Assembly: GCF_000472965.1 (NCBI RefSeq)
Contig: NZ_AXAU01000010.1
Coordinates: 180,069-244,068 of the forward strand
Direction: 5' to 3'
Length of the DNA: 64,000 nucleotides
Source: Bradyrhizobium murdochi
GTDB lineage: Bacteria; Pseudomonadota; Alphaproteobacteria; Rhizobiales; Xanthobacteraceae
The position numbers and the translations under genes were made by a program. Shown one piece after another: positions 10,855 through 19,731 of the stretch. Under the pieces are notes generated by a model, which was given only the letters and a program-made list of their open reading frames with translations, made no database searches and was not told the DNA's origin. Each line of letters starts with the position of its first letter. Positions within the stretch are counted from its first letter, which is position 1.

Positions 10855-11340
10855 ATGCGTCTACCCGATCGCGTCACGGGATTGTTTCTCGTTGGCCTCG
10901 GCGCGGCTGCTGCCTATGGCGGCTGGCAGTTGCCGCCGGTGCCCGGCCAGCCGGTCGGGCCCAACGTCTTTCCGCTGGTGATTGGCACCGGTCTCGCGCT
11001 GTGCGGGCTCGCGATCGCGTTCGGGATTGGCCGCAGCTTCGAAGAGGAAGAACACCTTATTCCGGTCGAGGGCGGCCAGCCGCCGCCCCCAACCGGAAAG
11101 CTCTATGGCCTGCGCGCTTTGCTCCCGCCGGCGCTGTTGCTGTTCTACGTGTTTATCGCCGACCGGCTCGGCTTCATCCTCACGGCGGCAATGATCGTCT
11201 ACGTGACCTCGACCGCGCTCGGCGCCCGCTGGAAGGTTGCGTTGCCGCTCGCGCTGCTTGCGCCGATCGGCATCCACTTGATTTTCTCAAAATTGCTGCG
11301 CGTGCCGCTGCCGCCCGGCGTTTTGCCGATGCCCTGGTGA
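10855..11340 (+). CDS. tctB: tripartite tricarboxylate transporter, small membrane subunit
   Basis: A 161-residue inner-membrane protein of the TctB family with about four transmembrane helices (GLFLVGLGAAAAYGGW near residue 8; VFPLVIGTGLALCGLAIAFG near 36; LLPPALLLFYVFIADRLGFI; VALPLALLAPIGIHLIFSKL) and the typical short form. It lies between tctC and tctA, with tctA starting three bases after its stop. The low conservation of the family is offset by the clear context. Confidence 0.9.
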   Translation: MRLPDRVTGLFLVGLGAAAAYGGWQLPPVPGQPVGPNVFPLVIGTGLALCGLAIAFGIGRSFEEEEHLIPVEGGQPPPPTGKLYGLRALLPPALLLFYVFIADRLGFILTAAMIVYVTSTALGARWKVALPLALLAPIGIHLIFSKLLRVPLPPGVLPMPW

Positions 11341-11343
11341 TCG

Positions 11344-12855
11344 ATGCTCAATACCCTGACGCAAGCCTTCGCGCTCATCACCACTTGGGAAGTCATCGTC
11401 GCGATGTTCGCGGCATCGGTCTATGGCCTCGTCATCGGATCGCTGCCCGGGCTCTCGGCTACGATGGCGACCGCGCTACTCGTCCCTGTCACCTTCTATC
11501 TGTCGCCGATCGCAGCAATCGCCACCATCGTCGCCGCATCCACAATGGCGATATTCGCCGGTGACATCCCCGGCGCGCTGCTGCGCATTCCCGGCACGCC
11601 TGCCTCGGCGGCTTACGCCGACGAAGCCTATGCAATGACGCGCAAGGGCGAGGCCGAACTCGCGCTCGGCGCCGGCGTCTGGTTCTCCGCCGTGGGCGGC
11701 ATCGCGGGCACGCTGTCGCTGATGATCCTCGCGCCGCCGCTAGCCGAAATCGCGCTGTCGTTCTCGACCTTCGAATATTTCTGGCTCGCTTTCCTCGGCC
11801 TGATGTGCGCCACGCTGGTCGCGCGGTCTTCCCCGGTGAAGGCGATCGCCAGCATGTTCATCGGCCTACTTGTCGCCTGCATCGGCATCGAAAACCCCGG
11901 CGGCGTGCCGCGCTTCACCTTCGGCATGACCAACCTGTTCGGCGGCATCGAACCGATCCCGGCGCTGGTCGGCGTATTCGCGGTGGCGCAGGTCATGCGG
12001 GCGATGCTGACGCCCGAGCCGCCGCCAATCCCGCGGCGTAGATTTGGAAGCATCTTGGCGGGCCAATGGAAGCTCACCAAAAAGTACAACTGGCAGATGA
12101 CGCGCGGGAACATCATCGGCATCATCATCGGCGTGCTGCCGGGCGCCGGCGCCGACATGGCCGCCTGGGTCAGCTACGCCATGTCCAAACGCTTTTCGAA
12201 GGAACCGGAGAAATTCGGAACCGGCCATGTCGAGGGCGTGGTCGAAGCCGGCGCCAGCAACAATGCCAGCATCGCCTCGGGCTGGGTGCCTTCGCTGCTG
12301 TTCGGCATTCCCGGCGACACCATCGCGGCGATTGCCATCGGCGTGCTCTACATGAAGGGCCTCAACCCCGGCCCGACGCTGTTCACCGAAAAAGCGTCGA
12401 GCATGTATGCGATCTACCTGATGTTCATCATCGCCAACATCATCATGATCCCGCTCGGCATCATCATGATCCGGCTCGCAAGCCACGTGCTGCGCGCGCC
12501 GCGTTCCACCGTGATGCCTGTGATCATGCTGTGCTGCGCCGTCGGCTCCTTCGCCATCGGCAACAACATATTCGGCGTGGTTATCGTAGCGACCTTCGGG
12601 GTCATCGGTTATGTCATGGAGGAGAACGGCTACCCGGTCGCCGCCATGGTGCTCGGCATCGTCATGGGCACCATGATCGAGCAGAGTTTTGTGACCTCGC
12701 TGATCAAGTCTGACGGCAGTGTGTTGCCATTCTTCGAGCGGCCGATCGCCGCTATCCTTGCCGCCATGGCGATCGGCGCGCTGATCTGGCCGGTGCTGGT
12801 CTGGGTATGGCGGAAGCTCAAACGCGCGCCCGTCCCCGCCGCGTCGGCGCGCTGA
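11344..12855 (+). CDS. tctA: tripartite tricarboxylate transporter, large membrane subunit
   Basis: A 503-residue permease subunit of the TctA family with about 12 membrane helices. The family signatures are visible: GSLPGLSATMATALLVPVTF near residue 36, GDIPGALLRIPGTPASAAYAD near residue 75 and GIIIGVLPGAGADMAAWVSY near residue 260. It imports carboxylates by a proton- or sodium-coupled mechanism together with TctC and TctB. The transporter sits between the mutase genes and meaB, which suggests, without proof, a substrate that enters the propionate/methylmalonate pathway. Confidence 0.94.
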   Translation: MLNTLTQAFALITTWEVIVAMFAASVYGLVIGSLPGLSATMATALLVPVTFYLSPIAAIATIVAASTMAIFAGDIPGALLRIPGTPASAAYADEAYAMTRKGEAELALGAGVWFSAVGGIAGTLSLMILAPPLAEIALSFSTFEYFWLAFLGLMCATLVARSSPVKAIASMFIGLLVACIGIENPGGVPRFTFGMTNLFGGIEPIPALVGVFAVAQVMRAMLTPEPPPIPRRRFGSILAGQWKLTKKYNWQMTRGNIIGIIIGVLPGAGADMAAWVSYAMSKRFSKEPEKFGTGHVEGVVEAGASNNASIASGWVPSLLFGIPGDTIAAIAIGVLYMKGLNPGPTLFTEKASSMYAIYLMFIIANIIMIPLGIIMIRLASHVLRAPRSTVMPVIMLCCAVGSFAIGNNIFGVVIVATFGVIGYVMEENGYPVAAMVLGIVMGTMIEQSFVTSLIKSDGSVLPFFERPIAAILAAMAIGALIWPVLVWVWRKLKRAPVPAASAR

Positions 12856-12908
12856 AGGACTGCGCAAGGCCCCCTCGCCTGCATGGCGCTGGCGTTGTAA
12901 ACCAAGCC

Positions 12909-13901
12909 ATGACCCTGCCGAAGAATCTTTCCCCCGATGTCGGGAAACTTGCCAAAGAACTCCGCTCCGGCCACCGCGCGGCGCTGGCGCGTGCGATTAC
13001 CCTGATCGAGAGCAGGCGCGCCGATCACCAGGCCGCGGCACGCGATCTGGTGCAGACGCTGTTATCAGACACCGGGAAGGCCGTCCGCGTCGGCATTACC
13101 GGCTCGCCCGGGGTCGGCAAATCCACCACCATCGACGCGCTTGGCATGTTCCTGATCGAGCGCGGCCACAAGGTCGCGGTGCTCGCGGTCGATCCCTCCT
13201 CGGCCCGCACCGGCGGCTCGATTCTCGGCGACAAGACGCGGATGGCGCGGCTGGCGAATTCGGACGCTGCCTTCGTCCGACCCTCGCCCTCGTCCGGTAC
13301 GCTCGGCGGCGTCGCCGCCAAGACCCGCGAGGCGATGTTGCTGTGCGAGGCGGCCGGCTTCGACGTGGTGCTGGTCGAGACCGTCGGCATCGGCCAATCC
13401 GAAACCGCGGTCTGCGACATGACCGATTTCTTTCTCGCCCTGATGCTGCCCGGCGCCGGTGACGAATTGCAGGGCATCAAGAAAGGTCTGGTCGAACTCG
13501 CCGACATGATCGCGATCAACAAGGCCGACGGCGACAACGTCAAGCGCGCCAATCTGGCGGCGGCCGAGTATCGCAGCGCGCTGCATATTCTCAGTCCCCG
13601 CTCGGAGCATTGGCATCCGCCGGTCGTGACCTATTCGGCGCTGACCGGCACCGGCATGGACACACTGTGGCAGAAGATTTTGGATCATCGCACCGCCATG
13701 AACGCCTCGGGCGAGTTCGCCGGCCGGCGGCGCGAGCAGCAGGTGAAATGGATGTGGTCGATGCTGGAGCAGCGGACGATGGCGCGGCTGCGCTCCGATG
13801 CCGCGATCCGCGCCAAGGTAAAGAAGACCGAGGCCGAGGTCGCCGACGGCCGCATCACGCCGGCGGTCGCCGCCGAGCAGATCGCGGAGTGGCTGCGGTG
13901 A
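12909..13901 (+). CDS. meaB: methylmalonyl-CoA mutase-associated GTPase MeaB
   Basis: G-protein chaperone that gates cofactor loading and protects or repairs the adenosylcobalamin-dependent mutase. 330 residues with a Walker A motif GSPGVGKST near residues 65-73, the switch-region VETVGIGQSETAV near residue 157 and the guanine-specificity motif NKAD near residue 204, as in MeaB/ArgK proteins. The ATG at 12909 is chosen; the frame is open upstream only because it overlaps the end of tctA in another frame. The peptidase gene overlaps its last bases (GTGA), so the two are coupled. Confidence 0.95.
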   Translation: MTLPKNLSPDVGKLAKELRSGHRAALARAITLIESRRADHQAAARDLVQTLLSDTGKAVRVGITGSPGVGKSTTIDALGMFLIERGHKVAVLAVDPSSARTGGSILGDKTRMARLANSDAAFVRPSPSSGTLGGVAAKTREAMLLCEAAGFDVVLVETVGIGQSETAVCDMTDFFLALMLPGAGDELQGIKKGLVELADMIAINKADGDNVKRANLAAAEYRSALHILSPRSEHWHPPVVTYSALTGTGMDTLWQKILDHRTAMNASGEFAGRRREQQVKWMWSMLEQRTMARLRSDAAIRAKVKKTEAEVADGRITPAVAAEQIAEWLR

Positions 13902-14539
13902 GCGACAAGCTTCGCATTCTCATCACCGGCTTCGGTCCGTTCCCCGGCGCGCCTTACAATCCGACGCAGCCGCTGGTGGCGCGGCTGACGCGGCTGCGAC
14001 GCCCCGCGTTCAGCGAGGTTGAACTGTCCAGCCACATCTTTCCCGTCACCTACAGCGCGGTCGATCGCGAATTGCCAATCGTTCTGCAAAGGCACAAGCC
14101 GCATGCGCTGTTGATGTTCGGCCTCGCCTCGCGGACACCGTATATGCGGATCGAAACCCGCGCCCGCAACGCCATCACCATGCTGTGGCCTGACGCCGCG
14201 CAAACCCGCGCCCGAAAAGGCTCCATTGCCGACGGAGCGGACGCGCAGATGTTTGGCCCTCACACCGCCAAGCTGCTGCGCGCAGCCAGAGGTACCGCGA
14301 TCGATGCCCGCGCCTCGCGTGATGCCGGTAGCTATCTCTGCAACTATCTGAGCTGGCGCGCGATCGAAGCCGTGGATGCCGGCAACGGCCCCCGCCTTGC
14401 CACCTTCATCCACATCCCGCCGCTGGCGCGCAGCGGCGTGGTCAGACGCAAAGGTTTTCCGCGGATCACGCTGGAGGAGCTGGTCGATGCCGGCGAAGCG
14501 ATGATGCTGGAAATGGTGCGGCTGGCGCGGAGAGCGTAG
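13898..14539 (+). CDS. pyroglutamyl-peptidase I-like (C15 family) peptidase
   Basis: A 213-residue member of peptidase family C15, which removes N-terminal pyroglutamate. The opening ILITGFGPFPGAPYNPTQPL matches the family. The catalytic triad is likely present: a Glu in the MRIETRARN region near residue 86, Cys in SYLCNYLSWRAIEA near residue 148 and His in FIHIPPL near residue 170. It starts at GTG 13898, overlapping the meaB stop by four bases. Its stop codon TAG lies inside the palindromic repeat that begins at 14535, so the repeat forms the gene's end. The link to the mutase is unclear. Confidence 0.85.
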   Translation: MSDKLRILITGFGPFPGAPYNPTQPLVARLTRLRRPAFSEVELSSHIFPVTYSAVDRELPIVLQRHKPHALLMFGLASRTPYMRIETRARNAITMLWPDAAQTRARKGSIADGADAQMFGPHTAKLLRAARGTAIDARASRDAGSYLCNYLSWRAIEAVDAGNGPRLATFIHIPPLARSGVVRRKGFPRITLEELVDAGEAMMLEMVRLARRA

Positions 14540-14624
14540 GGTGGGCAAAGCGAAGCGTGCCCACCATTATTCCCCGCGGATCCAATGGTGGGCACGGCGC
14601 TAGCGCGCCTTTGCCCACCCTACG
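14535..14624. repeat. palindromic intergenic repeat, copy 1 (GTAGGGTGGGCAAAG family)
   Basis: A 90-base inverted repeat whose arms read CGTAGGGTGGGCAAAG and CTTTGCCCACCCTACG, with an inner pair around GCCCACCATT and AATGGTGGGC. The same element occurs at 26359-26449, 41679-41752 (right arm missing) and 63404-63497. It supplies the TAG stop codon of the peptidase gene and may act as a terminator hairpin. I recall this element as common in Bradyrhizobium genomes. Confidence 0.9.
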
Positions 14625-14763
14625 AATTTTGGCCGTACCCAACATTAACCCTACCCCTAACAATCGCTGCTCTTCTTCCCGGTCTTCACCATGCTGCACT
14701 GCATTTTCGCGATACCTATGAAACGCGAATGCCGCGACCTGCATCGCGCTAGGGTCATCAGCC

Positions 14764-16134
14764 ATGGACATGAACCGCCGCCATCTCATTGGAGCATCCG
14801 CCGCCGGTATGGCCGGTGCGCTGGCGATGTCGCCTGACGCTGCGCCCGCAGCGCCCCTCACCTCCACGCTCGGCCGCGACGTCACGCAATATGGCGTCCG
14901 CCCCGGCAGCCCGGACGATCAGACAGCGAAACTGCAGCGCGCGATCGACGAGGCGGCGCGCGCGCAGGTGCCGCTGGCGCTGCCGCCGGGGATCTATCGC
15001 ACCGGCATGCTGCGGCTTTCGAACGGCACGCAACTGGTCGGCGTCCGCGGCGCGACCAAGTTCGTGTTTACCGGCGGCGCCTCGATGCTGCAGAGCGAAG
15101 GCGCCAACAGCGTCGGCCTGACCGGCATCACCTTCGACGGCAGTCGCATTCCGCTGCCGACGCGCCGCGGCCTGGTGCACTGCCTCGGCGGTCGCGACGT
15201 CCGGATCGCCGACTGCGAAATATCAGGCAGCGGCGGCAACGGCATCTGGCTCGAGCAGGTCTCGGGCGATATTTCCGGCAATATCTTCACGAAAATCGCG
15301 ACCACCGCCATCGTATCCTTCGACGCGCTCGGCCTGATCGTGGCGCGCAACACCATTACCGATACCAATGACAACGGCATCGAAATCCTGCGCACCGCGA
15401 TCGGCGACGACGGAACGCTGGTTCTCGACAACCGGATCGAGGATATCAAGGCCGGCCCCGGCGGCTCCGGGCAGTATGGCAACGCCATCAACGCCTTCCG
15501 CGCCGGCAATGTGATCGTGCGCGGCAACCGCATCAAGAATTGCGACTATTCAGCCGTGCGCGGCAATTCGGCGTCCAATATTCACATCACGGACAACAGC
15601 GTCAGCAATGTCCGCGAGGTCGCGCTCTATTCGGAATTTGCGTTCGAAGGCGCCGTGATCGCCAACAATACCGTGGATGGCGCCGCCGTCGGCGTCTCCG
15701 TCTGCAATTTCAACGAGGGCGGACGCATCGCCGTCGTCCAGGGCAACATCATCCGCAATCTGCTGCCGAAGCGGCCGATCGGCACCGCGCCCGACGACGA
15801 CGCCGGGATCGGCATCTATGTCGAGGCGGACTCCACAGTCACAGGCAATGTGATCGAGAACGCGCCGTCGTTCGGCATCATCGCCGGCTGGGGCAAATAT
15901 CTCCGCGACGTCGCGATATCAGGCAACGTGATCCGCAACGCCTTCGTCGGCGTCGGCGTATCGGTGCTGCCAGGCGCCGGCACGGCCCTGGTCAACAACA
16001 ACATGATCTCGGAAACCCCGCGCGGCGCCGTGGTCGGGCTCGATCACGCCCGCACCATCACGACCGATTTGTCGGCCGAAGGCGCGCAGCGTTACGCGCA
16101 GGTGGTGGTGAGAGGCAACTCGGTCAGGCGGTAG
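14764..16134 (+). CDS. TIGR03808-type TAT-exported parallel beta-helix protein
   Basis: A 456-residue exported protein. The N-terminus has a twin-arginine motif and hydrophobic stretch (MNRRHLIGASAAGMAGALAM, then PAAP). The rest is a pectate-lyase-like right-handed beta-helix: repeated units ending in N-x-I/V (GNIFTKI, RNTITDT, GNRIKNC, DNSVSNV, NNTVDGA, GNVIENA, GNVIRNA). This matches the Rhizobiales family TIGR03808 (twin-arginine translocated repeat protein); its substrate, if any, is unknown. The TIGR03809 partner lies just downstream on the other strand, convergent, 23 bases away. Confidence 0.88.
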   Translation: MDMNRRHLIGASAAGMAGALAMSPDAAPAAPLTSTLGRDVTQYGVRPGSPDDQTAKLQRAIDEAARAQVPLALPPGIYRTGMLRLSNGTQLVGVRGATKFVFTGGASMLQSEGANSVGLTGITFDGSRIPLPTRRGLVHCLGGRDVRIADCEISGSGGNGIWLEQVSGDISGNIFTKIATTAIVSFDALGLIVARNTITDTNDNGIEILRTAIGDDGTLVLDNRIEDIKAGPGGSGQYGNAINAFRAGNVIVRGNRIKNCDYSAVRGNSASNIHITDNSVSNVREVALYSEFAFEGAVIANNTVDGAAVGVSVCNFNEGGRIAVVQGNIIRNLLPKRPIGTAPDDDAGIGIYVEADSTVTGNVIENAPSFGIIAGWGKYLRDVAISGNVIRNAFVGVGVSVLPGAGTALVNNNMISETPRGAVVGLDHARTITTDLSAEGAQRYAQVVVRGNSVRR

Positions 16135-16157
16135 TTCGCTCTCCTCGCCCACCCCGC

Positions 16158-16703
16158 CTACAGCGCGTTGCGCAACGCCGGATAGCGTTCCTTCATCGCG
16201 TCGAGATCGATCGCCGGGAACGGCATCTCATCCAGCGCCAGCACATCCGGCACGGACGGCGCCTCGTCCGCCACGACGAGTTGGCTTTCCAGCGCGACCA
16301 GAACATCGGCGGGAACGTCGCGCGGCGGCGTGGCCGCAATCGGCGGCGGCGCGGCGACAATCGGTGGCGACTGCAGTTGCGGCTGAAGCTGCACGACCGG
16401 CGGACGATAGCCCTCGTCGCGCGGCAGCGGCGTCAGCAGCAGCGGCGTCGTTCGACGGCGGCCCAGCCAGGCCATATCGATCTGCGTGTTGTCGAGCGAA
16501 GCTTCGCGGCTCAACAGGTCACGCCAGGTTGCGACGGCGGCCTTGGCTTCCTGGATGTTTTCGAGGAATTCGCGTTCGGTGTGGAAGCGGCGCCAGCGCC
16601 CGGTCTCGAACAGTTCAGTGAGGTATTCCAACCGTTGCTCGGCAAGGCTGCACCAGCGCGCAACGATGTTGCGGCCACGTGCCACGTCTGCAGGATGTGC
16701 CAT
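16158..16703 (-). CDS. TIGR03809 family protein
   Basis: A 181-residue soluble protein. Residues 1-70 are helical (DVARGRNIVARWCSLAEQRL, then ELFETGRWRRFHTEREFLEN), followed by a proline-rich linker (PPIVAAPPPIAATPPRD near residue 113) and an acidic C-terminal part. It matches my memory of TIGR03809, a family named for its position next to TIGR03808 in Rhizobiales. There is no signal peptide, so it likely acts in the cytoplasm. The function of the pair is undescribed. Confidence 0.75.
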   Translation of the reverse strand: MAHPADVARGRNIVARWCSLAEQRLEYLTELFETGRWRRFHTEREFLENIQEAKAAVATWRDLLSREASLDNTQIDMAWLGRRRTTPLLLTPLPRDEGYRPPVVQLQPQLQSPPIVAAPPPIAATPPRDVPADVLVALESQLVVADEAPSVPDVLALDEMPFPAIDLDAMKERYPALRNAL

Positions 16704-17251
16704 AAATCAGCCCGTAAGAGAGAGACGGACGCAGACGCAACCGAGACGAATCAGTGGGATGTGACGGGGGATATTCTGTGGAAAACTTTTTCGTTGTCCA
16801 GTGCGTGAAGCTACAGGAATACGCAACAATCGAAGAAACCCGCACAAATACGGGTTAATCCACTCTATTCGCGATCAAGCCGCACAGCAGCATGGTCACG
16901 TTGCGCAGCGAGCCTCGCTCATTTCATTTTGGAAGATGCACGGGGAAATTGCGCATCGTCCAGACGAGTCGCAAAACTTGCAGTTGCAAGCCGTCACGGT
17001 GCCGCACGAAACGCAGCTTCGTCCAAAAACCTGAGCTGAAAATGAAAGACCCGTCCGGGGGGACAACCGGACGGGTCAAGCTATATGGGCGCTTGGGGTG
17101 GATGGGCGCTCGCGCCGAATACAGCCTATGGGGAGGGATTACCGCTCCCACGTAGATAAGTCGCGACACCCTCCCCGGACGTTCAAAACGCCGGACGATT
17201 TTTTTAACCTTGTCTTCAGGGACGATCGTCGGAAAATCGCTGCGCGGCAGG
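16704..17251. other. intergenic region between divergent/convergent units
   Basis: About 550 bases with no convincing gene. It should hold the promoter of the TIGR03809 gene (minus) and the 3' end of the subtilase unit (minus). It contains a weak hairpin with arms AACCCG and CGGGTT at 16838-16856 and the strong hairpin at 17048-17077. Short frames such as 16801-17034 have no ribosome site or recognisable product. Confidence 0.5.
17048..17077 (-). terminator. hairpin, probable terminator of the subtilase operon
   Basis: A perfect 11-base inverted repeat (GACCCGTCCGG / CCGGACGGGTC) with an 8-base loop. Read on the minus strand it is followed by TTTCATTTT, giving a T-rich tail, and it lies about 175 bases beyond the subtilase stop. 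On the plus strand there is no T tract, so the minus-strand role is favoured. Confidence 0.6.
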
Positions 17252-18985
17252 CTATTTTGCGGCGTTTGCGGCCGATTTGTCCGCTGCGATCGAGGCCGAG
17301 GCGTCGTTCAATGCGCGGCTCACGGAAGTGTTATCCGCGGCCGGGTCATGCGCCGGCGCTTTCTCCCCCGCAGGCCTACCGGAAACCGAAGCAAGCGGAA
17401 CCGCAGGTGCGGCGGCCGCGGCGGTAACGGCGGCAAAGGCATCGGCCTCGCCTGCCCCAAACTGATCGTCACGGCCGGGGGTGCCGAGATCGCGGGCGGT
17501 CCTGGTCAGAATTGCGCGAACATCGCCCGGCTTCAACGAAGGATTGCGCTCCATCATCAGCGCCGCGACGCCGCTGATATAGGCGGCGGAGAACGAGGTG
17601 CCCGACGTGATCTGGTATTTTTCATCGGGCGCCGGCAGGAAGATATCCGCGCCCGGTGCAGCAACCGCGATGTGGTTGCCCCGGTTCGATGCCGCAAACG
17701 GTCTTTCCTGTGCGTCGGTGCCACTCACCGCAATGACATTGGGATTGGCGGCCGGATAGAGCGGCGGCGATTTCGCGCCGGCATTGCCGGCCGCAGCCAC
17801 CATCAGGATGCCACGAGCTGCGGTAGCGGCGATGCCCCGCTCGATCAGCGGATCCTTGGGGCCGGCAAAGCTCATATTGACGATCTGCGCGCCGTGCTCG
17901 GCCGCGTAGTCCAGTCCCCGAAGGATTACATAGGACGTGCTCTCCGCGCCCTTCGATCCCGCGCCGAACGCGCGGATCGCGATCAACCTCGCCTCCGGTG
18001 CGCTCCCCAATAGCTTGGCATGCGCCACGATCGCGCCGGCAATGCCCGTGCCATGGACATGCGGACCTTCCTTGCTTCCGAGCGCATCGAAACTGTCGGC
18101 AACCGAATTGGCGAGTTCGGGATGCTTGGCGTCGATGCCTGAATCGATCACCGCAATGGTGACGTTCATGCCGCGGACGAGCGCGTGCGCCTGTGGCAGC
18201 CGAAGCTGGGCGACGGCGTATTGCGCGTCGCCCGCGGTCGAAGCCTTCTTCTGATCCTGCAGGAAGTAACGGAAATTGAGCTGCACCGAACGCACGCTGG
18301 CATCGGCCGCGAGTTCGCGGCGCACGGTGTCCACCGGCCGGTTATCGACGATGCGAAACAGGCCGATGGTGCCGCCGAGCAACGGGAAGTTCTGCGACGC
18401 GATGCGTTCCAGGCCGTGACGCCGCGCCAGTTCGTCGGCTTCGGCGGTGGATAACGCGCCGTCGATTTCGGCGACGAGCTCGTTCTTGACCGCGCGCAGA
18501 TTGACCGCCGCCTGTGCGTTGTTGTTGTTGCCCGATCCGCCCTTGCCCTTCTTGGCCGAGGCGCCGTTGCCGCCGCCGGCCGACATCACCGGACGATCGA
18601 AGCACTCGCCGTCCGGACCACGAAGCGCATATGCACAAGCCGGATAGAGGTTGGGCGAAAACCGCGCATGGGGCAGCGTCGACGGCACACCGGCCCCCGG
18701 ACGGACTCTCAGGGTCGAACTCATGGTGCCGATCCGGGACGGCGGTGTCCGCGCGACGGTATCGGCGCGCATGGCCGGCCGCGCCGCAACGGTCGGACTG
18801 ATCCGCGGCGTCACTGTCGGACTGATGGTTGGTACCCGCGAGCCAACGTTCAGACTGGGGGTGCGCATGATGCTTTGCGCATGCACCGCCGAGGGTCCGA
18901 AAGCGATTAACGGCAACAGCGCGGCCGACACCGCCCATGCCGCACGCTGGGTCCTTGTCCACCAACTCACGCCATCATGAACCAT
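17252..18985 (-). CDS. secreted S8 subtilisin-like serine peptidase
   Basis: A 577-residue exported subtilase. Signal peptide at residues 1-36 (AAWAVSAALLPLIAFGPSAV, then HA-QS), a Pro/Thr-rich segment (TISPTVTPRISPTV) to about 110, a propeptide-like domain at about 165-240 and the catalytic domain at about 265-500. The triad is visible: Asp in IAVIDSGIDAKHPEL (near 279), His in HVHGTGIAGAI (near 309) and Ser in GTSFSAAYISGVAALM (near 462). The C-terminal tail is Ala-rich and low-complexity. It is the third gene after the ECF sigma and anti-sigma genes, 35 bases behind the latter, suggesting a link with that switch. Confidence 0.9.
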   Translation of the reverse strand: MVHDGVSWWTRTQRAAWAVSAALLPLIAFGPSAVHAQSIMRTPSLNVGSRVPTISPTVTPRISPTVAARPAMRADTVARTPPSRIGTMSSTLRVRPGAGVPSTLPHARFSPNLYPACAYALRGPDGECFDRPVMSAGGGNGASAKKGKGGSGNNNNAQAAVNLRAVKNELVAEIDGALSTAEADELARRHGLERIASQNFPLLGGTIGLFRIVDNRPVDTVRRELAADASVRSVQLNFRYFLQDQKKASTAGDAQYAVAQLRLPQAHALVRGMNVTIAVIDSGIDAKHPELANSVADSFDALGSKEGPHVHGTGIAGAIVAHAKLLGSAPEARLIAIRAFGAGSKGAESTSYVILRGLDYAAEHGAQIVNMSFAGPKDPLIERGIAATAARGILMVAAAGNAGAKSPPLYPAANPNVIAVSGTDAQERPFAASNRGNHIAVAAPGADIFLPAPDEKYQITSGTSFSAAYISGVAALMMERNPSLKPGDVRAILTRTARDLGTPGRDDQFGAGEADAFAAVTAAAAAPAVPLASVSGRPAGEKAPAHDPAADNTSVSRALNDASASIAADKSAANAAK

Positions 18986-19020
18986 GGGACCTCAGCTTGC
19001 CCGGCCAGCGCCAGGCGGCC

Positions 19021-19731
19021 TTACGGCGTTGCCACCGCCAGGCTGACGATTTTCTCGCGCTGCAGCCTGCTCAGCAGGCCAGCAACCTCGTCCTTGCTCA
19101 TCGCCTTGTTGCCAAACTGCAGCCGGAACATGCCGCCCTTGGCACCATCGATCGAGGCCTGGTAGTTGTCGAGCAGCGCCGTGATGTCGGCGATGCGCGC
19201 TTCAGGCGCGAACCGCACCAGCGCGCGCGGCGGCGCGACGCTGCCTGCGAGATCGCGCGTAATCGGCGCCGATGGCCGCTCGTTCAGGCTTAGCGACGCC
19301 GTCTCGAACAACGCGGTCTGGTTTTTCATCAGTACGGCGCCGATCACGCCGGCCTGCAGCACGAGCGCTACGGCACCGAGGCTCGCCGACCAGGCGAGCG
19401 TACGCGGCGACAGGCTTGCGAAAAATTCCGATACGCGCGTGGACAGGCTCACCGAGCGAGAGGGCTCGCGCACAGGCTCCGCGTCGATTGCGGCAAACAG
19501 CTTCTGCATGGCGCGCGTGGACGGTGCACCCAGGCTCTCGTTGAGGCTGATCGTCCCGGCGTATTCTTCGCGGATGACGGCATACTGCCGGGCAAGCTCG
19601 GGATCCCCGGCAAGCGCTTCCTCGACGCGGCGCGCATCGCGCGCGCTCAAGGTGCCGGCCGCGTGGAAGGGCAACAGCATCTCGATTTCGCTGGGCTCGT
19701 GATCCAGCATTTTTTTGCTCGCTGCCATCAT
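19021..19731 (-). CDS. membrane anti-sigma factor with a propeptide-like C-terminal domain
   Basis: A 236-residue single-pass membrane protein. Residues 1-60 (EIEMLLPFHAAGTLSARDAR) follow the anti-sigma ASD pattern but lack the His-x3-Cys-x2-Cys zinc site. A membrane helix lies near 109-132 (LAWSASLGAVALVLQAGVIG). The outer part ends in a beta-alpha-beta-beta-alpha-beta unit (ALVRFAPEARIADITALLDN, GGMFRLQFG, SKDEVAGLLSRLQREKIVSL), which resembles subtilisin propeptides and the propeptide-like region of the downstream subtilase. The ATG at 19731 overlaps the sigma gene stop (ATGA), so TTG 19737 is not needed. Binding to the sigma factor is inferred from operon order. Confidence 0.82.
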   Translation of the reverse strand: MMAASKKMLDHEPSEIEMLLPFHAAGTLSARDARRVEEALAGDPELARQYAVIREEYAGTISLNESLGAPSTRAMQKLFAAIDAEPVREPSRSVSLSTRVSEFFASLSPRTLAWSASLGAVALVLQAGVIGAVLMKNQTALFETASLSLNERPSAPITRDLAGSVAPPRALVRFAPEARIADITALLDNYQASIDGAKGGMFRLQFGNKAMSKDEVAGLLSRLQREKIVSLAVATP

